From Bacillota bacterium (GTDB lineage: Bacteria > Bacillota > Sulfobacillia > Sulfobacillales > Sulfobacillaceae): a stretch of 64,000 bases of DNA. Shown here one piece after another: positions 60,452 to 64,000 of this stretch. The translations under genes and the position numbers were made by a program. The notes below the pieces were generated by a model, which searched no databases, was not told the origin of the DNA, and saw only the letters and a list, made by a program, of their open reading frames with translations. Numbering within the stretch: position 1 is the stretch's first letter; every line of letters begins with the position of its first letter. The stretch covers positions 41,297 through 105,296 of the forward strand of contig JAKACZ010000003.1 of assembly GCA_021820965.1 (NCBI GenBank). Direction: 5' to 3'.

Positions 60452-62191
60452 ATGAAAGGCCAGACACGGCGAAAGCTCACACGGTGGCGGGCTCTATGGG
60501 TAACCCTAGGATTTTTTGCATTCATGCTGTTTTTAATCGCGCGCCTGGTCGTTATCCAGGTGGCGGACAGCAAGAGTCTGACAGCCTATGAATCCAGTTT
60601 TCAATTAAAGCACATTACGCTGCCGGCGACACGCGGCGAGATTGTCGATGCCAACGGCCAGATCCTGGCCGCGAATGTGCCGCGCGACCAGGTGGTGGCC
60701 GCGCCGCGTTACATCACGCATCCCATGCGCGAAGCGCGGCTTTTGGCGCGCTACCTGCCGTTTAGTGCCAAGACGCTCGATAGTGTGCTAAGCAATCACT
60801 CCTGGTACGCGGTGCTGGCGAATTCTGTGTCCCCTGCGGTGGCGCATAAGATTAGCCGGCTAGGCTTGGTCGGCATTTCGACCATCCCCGCTACTGGACG
60901 CTTGTACCCAAACGGCAGACTGGCCTCGCAGGTGCTGGGATTTGTGGGTTCCAACAACCAGGGGCTAGCTGGCATCGAATCGCAGGACAACCAAATTCTG
61001 AGCGGAAAGCCCGGCCACTGGACGGTACGGGTCGACCCGGCCGGGAACCCCATACTGCCTTGGCAAAAGGCTTATGTACCGCCAAAGGCCGGCGACACAG
61101 TTGAGCTCACCATTGACAGCAATATTGAAGCGGCGGCACAAAAGTGGCTTGAGTGGGGCGTGAAGCGGGCACAGGCCACCAACGGCACCGTGATTGTGAT
61201 GAACGTGCATACCGGCGCCATCGTCGCGTTGGCCAACTGGCCCAACTTCAATCCCAACAATCCGGCGAATGCGACATCATTGCAGGAGACCAATTACGCC
61301 GTACAGGATCCGTTTCCCCCGGGCTCTATCTTCAAACCGATAACCCTGGCGGCTGCCCTGTCGCTCGGACTGTTTACACCAAATAGCCTATTCTACACGA
61401 ATGGATATAAGATTGTTGACGGGGTGCGCATTAACGATTGGAATCCGGTCGGGTGGGGATGGATCACTCTGACCAAGGCCCTGGAGGTTTCATCGGACCA
61501 GGTGTTTATGGATGTCGCGCTGAAATTGGGCGCATCGGCCCTGTACCATTACATCAATCTGTTTCAGTTGAATCATCCCAGCAACGTCGGTCTGCCGGGG
61601 GATTCGAATCCGCTGTGGATCCCGGAAAGTCGGGTGAATAATGTTGACTTGGCCACCACCGGCTTTGGTCAGGGTTTTGCCACCACCGCGATGCAAATCA
61701 TTACTGCCGTCAACGCCATTGCCAATGATGGCACCTTAGTGCAGCCGCATATCGTGAAGGCAATTTTGAGCCCTAGTGGCCAAGTCATTAAGAAGACGCC
61801 GGTGACGGTCGAGTCGCGGCCGATTAGTATCAATGTCGCCAAAGAAATCCAACACATGATGACCCTGGAGGCAACCAGCGGGACCGGTGTCCCGGCACAG
61901 GTGCCCGGATACATCATTGCCGGAAAGACCGGCACCGCCCAGAAAATTGTTAACGGCAAAACCTCCAGCAATGAGTTTGTCGCATCATATTTGGGATACG
62001 CGCCGATGCCCAACCCCCGGTTCATTATGGTGGTTTCGGTGAATTTTAACCATCCGGTAGGCAAGTTGTTTTACGGCGACCAGGTTTCGGCGCCGGTCTG
62101 GAAACGGGTTGCCGAATACATTTTCAAGTACTGGGGCATTAAGCCCTATGCGGGACCGGACAACGGGTCGAAACCGGGCAAAGTGCCGTAA
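60452..62191 (+). CDS. Class B penicillin-binding protein (septal transpeptidase type)
   Basis: A 579-residue protein. Short cytoplasmic part, one membrane helix (LWVTLGFFAFMLFLIARLVV), a dimerisation domain starting ATRGEIVDANGQILAANVPR, and the transpeptidase domain with SxxK at PGSIFKP (Ser292-Lys295), SSD in EVSSDQVFM as the second motif, and KTG in IAGKTGTAQK. The second motif is SxD as in PBP2 of E. coli rather than SxN. It cross-links peptidoglycan at the septum (FtsI/PBP2B role by position). No good ribosome-binding site precedes ATG 60452, because the iscB right end abuts the start. Confidence 0.9.
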   Translation: MKGQTRRKLTRWRALWVTLGFFAFMLFLIARLVVIQVADSKSLTAYESSFQLKHITLPATRGEIVDANGQILAANVPRDQVVAAPRYITHPMREARLLARYLPFSAKTLDSVLSNHSWYAVLANSVSPAVAHKISRLGLVGISTIPATGRLYPNGRLASQVLGFVGSNNQGLAGIESQDNQILSGKPGHWTVRVDPAGNPILPWQKAYVPPKAGDTVELTIDSNIEAAAQKWLEWGVKRAQATNGTVIVMNVHTGAIVALANWPNFNPNNPANATSLQETNYAVQDPFPPGSIFKPITLAAALSLGLFTPNSLFYTNGYKIVDGVRINDWNPVGWGWITLTKALEVSSDQVFMDVALKLGASALYHYINLFQLNHPSNVGLPGDSNPLWIPESRVNNVDLATTGFGQGFATTAMQIITAVNAIANDGTLVQPHIVKAILSPSGQVIKKTPVTVESRPISINVAKEIQHMMTLEATSGTGVPAQVPGYIIAGKTGTAQKIVNGKTSSNEFVASYLGYAPMPNPRFIMVVSVNFNHPVGKLFYGDQVSAPVWKRVAEYIFKYWGIKPYAGPDNGSKPGKVP

Positions 62192-62224
62192 GTTCTTGGC
62201 TGGACGAGAATGTCATAAATATCG

Positions 62225-62266
62225 GGAGTAACCAGCCCGTCCTGGAGGCGGGAGGGAGGTCACTCC
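62225..62266 (+). promoter_or_regulatory. Stem-loop covering the ribosome-binding site of the second PBP gene
   Basis: GGAGTAACC (62225-62233) pairs with GGTCACTCC (62258-62266) with one mismatch, and inside it CCCGTCC (62236-62242) pairs with GGCGGG (62247-62252) around a TGGA loop. The Shine-Dalgarno GGGAGGGAGG (62250-62259) is partly inside the stems. It could limit translation of the second PBP until opened by upstream ribosomes or a factor. No T-run follows, so it is not a terminator. Confidence 0.5.
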
Positions 62267-62269
62267 GAT

Positions 62270-64000
62270 ATGAACGATCGTCCACCGCTGATGTTAAAGC
62301 GGCGCAATTTTGTCGCTCTGATGGGATTTGGGTTATTTGATTTATTGATTGGAAGTCGACTCGTGACCATACAAGCGCTGGACGCACCGAAATTGAAACA
62401 GCTAGCGGACGGGGTGCATTTTCGCTCGGTGCCGCTGGCGCCGTTCCGGGGAAATATCGTGGACCGCAGCGGCCGCCTTTTGGCCGGGAGTCACCACGCC
62501 TACTCGGTCTATGCCATCCCTATTCAGGCAAGAGCGTCCCGGCGCAGCGAGAGCATCATTTTAGCCGATATACTCAATATGGAACAAAGCCGGGTTGTCA
62601 GGCGTCTATCCCGCAACCAAGGCTTCGTCTGGCTTAAGCGCCGGCTAAGCGGGAGAGAGCTGGAGGTGTTAAAAAGCCAATTGGCGGCGTTACCTGGTAT
62701 TCACCTGTTGACGGAGACGGCCCGCTACTATCCGGAGGGAAAACTGGCTGCAGGTGTCTTGGGATTTACCGGGATTGACAACCAGGGCCTGGGTGGCGTC
62801 GAGCTGATTTATAACCGGGCGCTCCAAGGTAAGAAAGGAGCCATTCAGGAGGAATTTGATGCATTTGGGCAAACGGTGCAGTTCGCTCAACAGCGCATTA
62901 TTCCTTCTCATAAGGGCGACACGTTGGAGCTGACTCTAGATGAGAATATTCAGTGGATGGCGGAGCGGGCGGCCGAACGGGCGATGATTGCCACTGGCGG
63001 GAAAACGGTCATGATCACGGTCATGCATCCCATGACCGGCGGGGTACTGGCGATGGCCCAGCGGCCCACCTTTGACCCGAATCACTTTCGCGATTTTGAT
63101 CCTAAACGCTACCGTTTACTTCCGATCACCGACGCGATTCCCCCCGGATCAATTTTCAAGCCGGTCACGCTAGCGACGGCGCTGGAAGAGGGCACGGCGA
63201 CCGCTAGCTCCGGATTTTTTTGTCCCGGATTCAAAGTGGTGCTGGGACGTCGCGTCAACTGCTGGCGGTCCGCCGGTCACGGTGCGCAGTCGCTGGCGGA
63301 AGTGGTGCAGAACTCATGCAACGTGGGTTTCATGACCTTGGGCCTCGGTCTCGGGGTCGACCATTTCTTCGCCGGGTTGGAGCGATTTGGCTTGACCCGC
63401 CGCACCGGTATCGATCTTCCCGGGGAAGCGCTGGGAATATTGCCGAGGAAGGCTCGCGTGACAGCCTTGGACCTCGCCATCATGGCTTTTGGTCAGACCC
63501 TGACGGTGACGCCGATTGGCCTTCTGACCGCCGTGAGCGCTATAGCCAATGGAGGCGAACGCTTTCGGCCCCATGTAGGGCGGGCGCTGAGGGCACCCGA
63601 CGGGCGGCTCATACAAAACTTGGAATCCGGACCTCCGCGTCGTGTGGTGTCGGCGCAAGTGGCGGAGACGGTGCAGCGCATGATGGCGCGGGTAGTGCAG
63701 CGCGGCACCGGGAAGCTGGCCCAAGTTCCTGGATACAAAGTCGCGGGTAAGACCGGGACAGCGCAAAAAGTCATGAATGGAAAGACCGAACATGGGATTT
63801 ATATTTCGTCGTTTATTGGATTTGCACCGGTTCCCAAGCCGGCAGCGGCTATTCTCGTGACCATTGATGAACCGGTTGGCGCATTTTACGGAGGACAAGT
63901 GGCTGCCCCGGTTTTCGGTCGTTTGATGCGGGACATCCTCCGATATCTCAGGATCCCCAGAACAGAACCGATCAAGAAGCCGAGAGTGGGTGAGCCCGCC
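62270..64000 (+). CDS. Class B penicillin-binding protein, SpoVD/FtsI type (partial at window end)
   Basis: The frame opens at ATG 62270 (behind GGGAGGGAGG) and is still open at base 64000, 577 codons later. It has one membrane helix (FVALMGFGLFDLLIGSRLVT), a dimerisation domain (APFRGNIVDRSGRLLAGSHH, PEGKLAAGVLGFTGIDNQGL), and the transpeptidase domain with SxxK at PGSIFKP (about 293), SCN in QNSCNVGF (about 347) and KTG in VAGKTGTAQK (about 492). All three catalytic motifs are canonical. In Firmicutes such a second PBP after pbpB is usually spoVD, for spore cortex. Whether C-terminal PASTA domains follow cannot be seen. Confidence 0.88.
   Translation, partial: MNDRPPLMLKRRNFVALMGFGLFDLLIGSRLVTIQALDAPKLKQLADGVHFRSVPLAPFRGNIVDRSGRLLAGSHHAYSVYAIPIQARASRRSESIILADILNMEQSRVVRRLSRNQGFVWLKRRLSGRELEVLKSQLAALPGIHLLTETARYYPEGKLAAGVLGFTGIDNQGLGGVELIYNRALQGKKGAIQEEFDAFGQTVQFAQQRIIPSHKGDTLELTLDENIQWMAERAAERAMIATGGKTVMITVMHPMTGGVLAMAQRPTFDPNHFRDFDPKRYRLLPITDAIPPGSIFKPVTLATALEEGTATASSGFFCPGFKVVLGRRVNCWRSAGHGAQSLAEVVQNSCNVGFMTLGLGLGVDHFFAGLERFGLTRRTGIDLPGEALGILPRKARVTALDLAIMAFGQTLTVTPIGLLTAVSAIANGGERFRPHVGRALRAPDGRLIQNLESGPPRRVVSAQVAETVQRMMARVVQRGTGKLAQVPGYKVAGKTGTAQKVMNGKTEHGIYISSFIGFAPVPKPAAAILVTIDEPVGAFYGGQVAAPVFGRLMRDILRYLRIPRTEPIKKPRVGEPA

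Noticed and set aside
60452-62191. SSD in place of SxN in the first PBP as a sign of inactivity
   Set aside because: SxD is present in active PBP2-type enzymes, and SxxK and KTG are intact.

Overview
The window is a chromosomal segment of a Gram-positive, spore-forming Firmicute of moderately high GC. The evidence is a T-box leader on pheST, infC-rpmI-rplT order, mutS2, zapA, a SigI/RsgI-like pair, mraZ-rsmH-ftsL followed by two class B penicillin-binding proteins, and a lipoprotein ABC importer. Gene content and sequence style suggest a thermoacidophile such as Sulfobacillus; the genus is an inference, not shown by the sequence.

Layout. 0-14.4 kb (+): end of thrS, then infC-rpmI-rplT-rRNA methyltransferase, T-box-pheST, zapA, mutS2, tyrS, a TPR protein, nadE and yebC. 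14.6-17.6 kb (-): a four-gene operon with stepwise ATGA overlaps (MerR regulator, 53-aa membrane peptide, ABC ATPase, ABC permease) behind a promoter with a 20-bp spacer. 17.6-19.0 kb: a Uma2 fragment and a dead vapBC pair. 19.1-26.6 kb (-): a seven-gene peptide-use operon (M19 dipeptidase, binding protein, two permeases, a 55-aa GatC-like protein, amidase, second M19 dipeptidase) ending in a strong terminator. 26.6-30.6 kb: an IclR regulator among remnants (class V aminotransferase, methylmalonate-semialdehyde dehydrogenase, IS4 transposase, a probable group II intron 5' part) and about 1 kb of unexplained non-coding DNA. 30.6-33.3 kb: two convergent transporters. 33.9-35.6 kb: four decayed or partly decayed toxin-antitoxin-like loci. 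36.0-43.7 kb (+): cimA, ruvCAB, SigI/RsgI-like, yajC, glutamate dehydrogenase. 43.7-50.4 kb (+): propionyl-CoA/methylmalonyl-CoA genes, then a PIG-L deacetylase and a flippase. 50.4-54.1 kb: amidase, LysR, and selD. 54.1-56.5 kb: mostly remnants, a coiled-coil membrane protein with a 21-bp tandem repeat, and tRNA-Ala. 57.5-64.0 kb (+): start of the division/cell-wall (dcw) cluster.

Most notable. (1) selD is read through an in-frame UGA at codon 14, exactly at the active-site position of the family, with a hairpin just after it: a probable selenocysteine-containing selenophosphate synthetase. ORF callers would start it 210 bases too late. (2) Remnants of IscB, the RNA-guided nuclease of OMEGA systems and relative of the Cas9 ancestor, lie on both sides of the dcw start. 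One sits between ftsL and the first PBP gene with a likely omega-RNA (HEARO) region upstream. A hairpin ending in GGGGACGAACGGTC accompanies them and recurs alone elsewhere. (3) A graveyard of toxin-antitoxin genes shows clear stops and frameshifts. (4) Some small genes are easy to miss, such as the GatC-like protein at 21705-21872.

How the genes work together. The dipeptide importer has no ATPases in the operon and presumably borrows them. Imported peptides could be cut by the two dipeptidases and the products deaminated via amidase and glutamate dehydrogenase. The mutase, epimerase, carboxyltransferase and biotin carrier form a propionyl-CoA to succinyl-CoA route whose B12-binding and biotin carboxylase subunits must be elsewhere.
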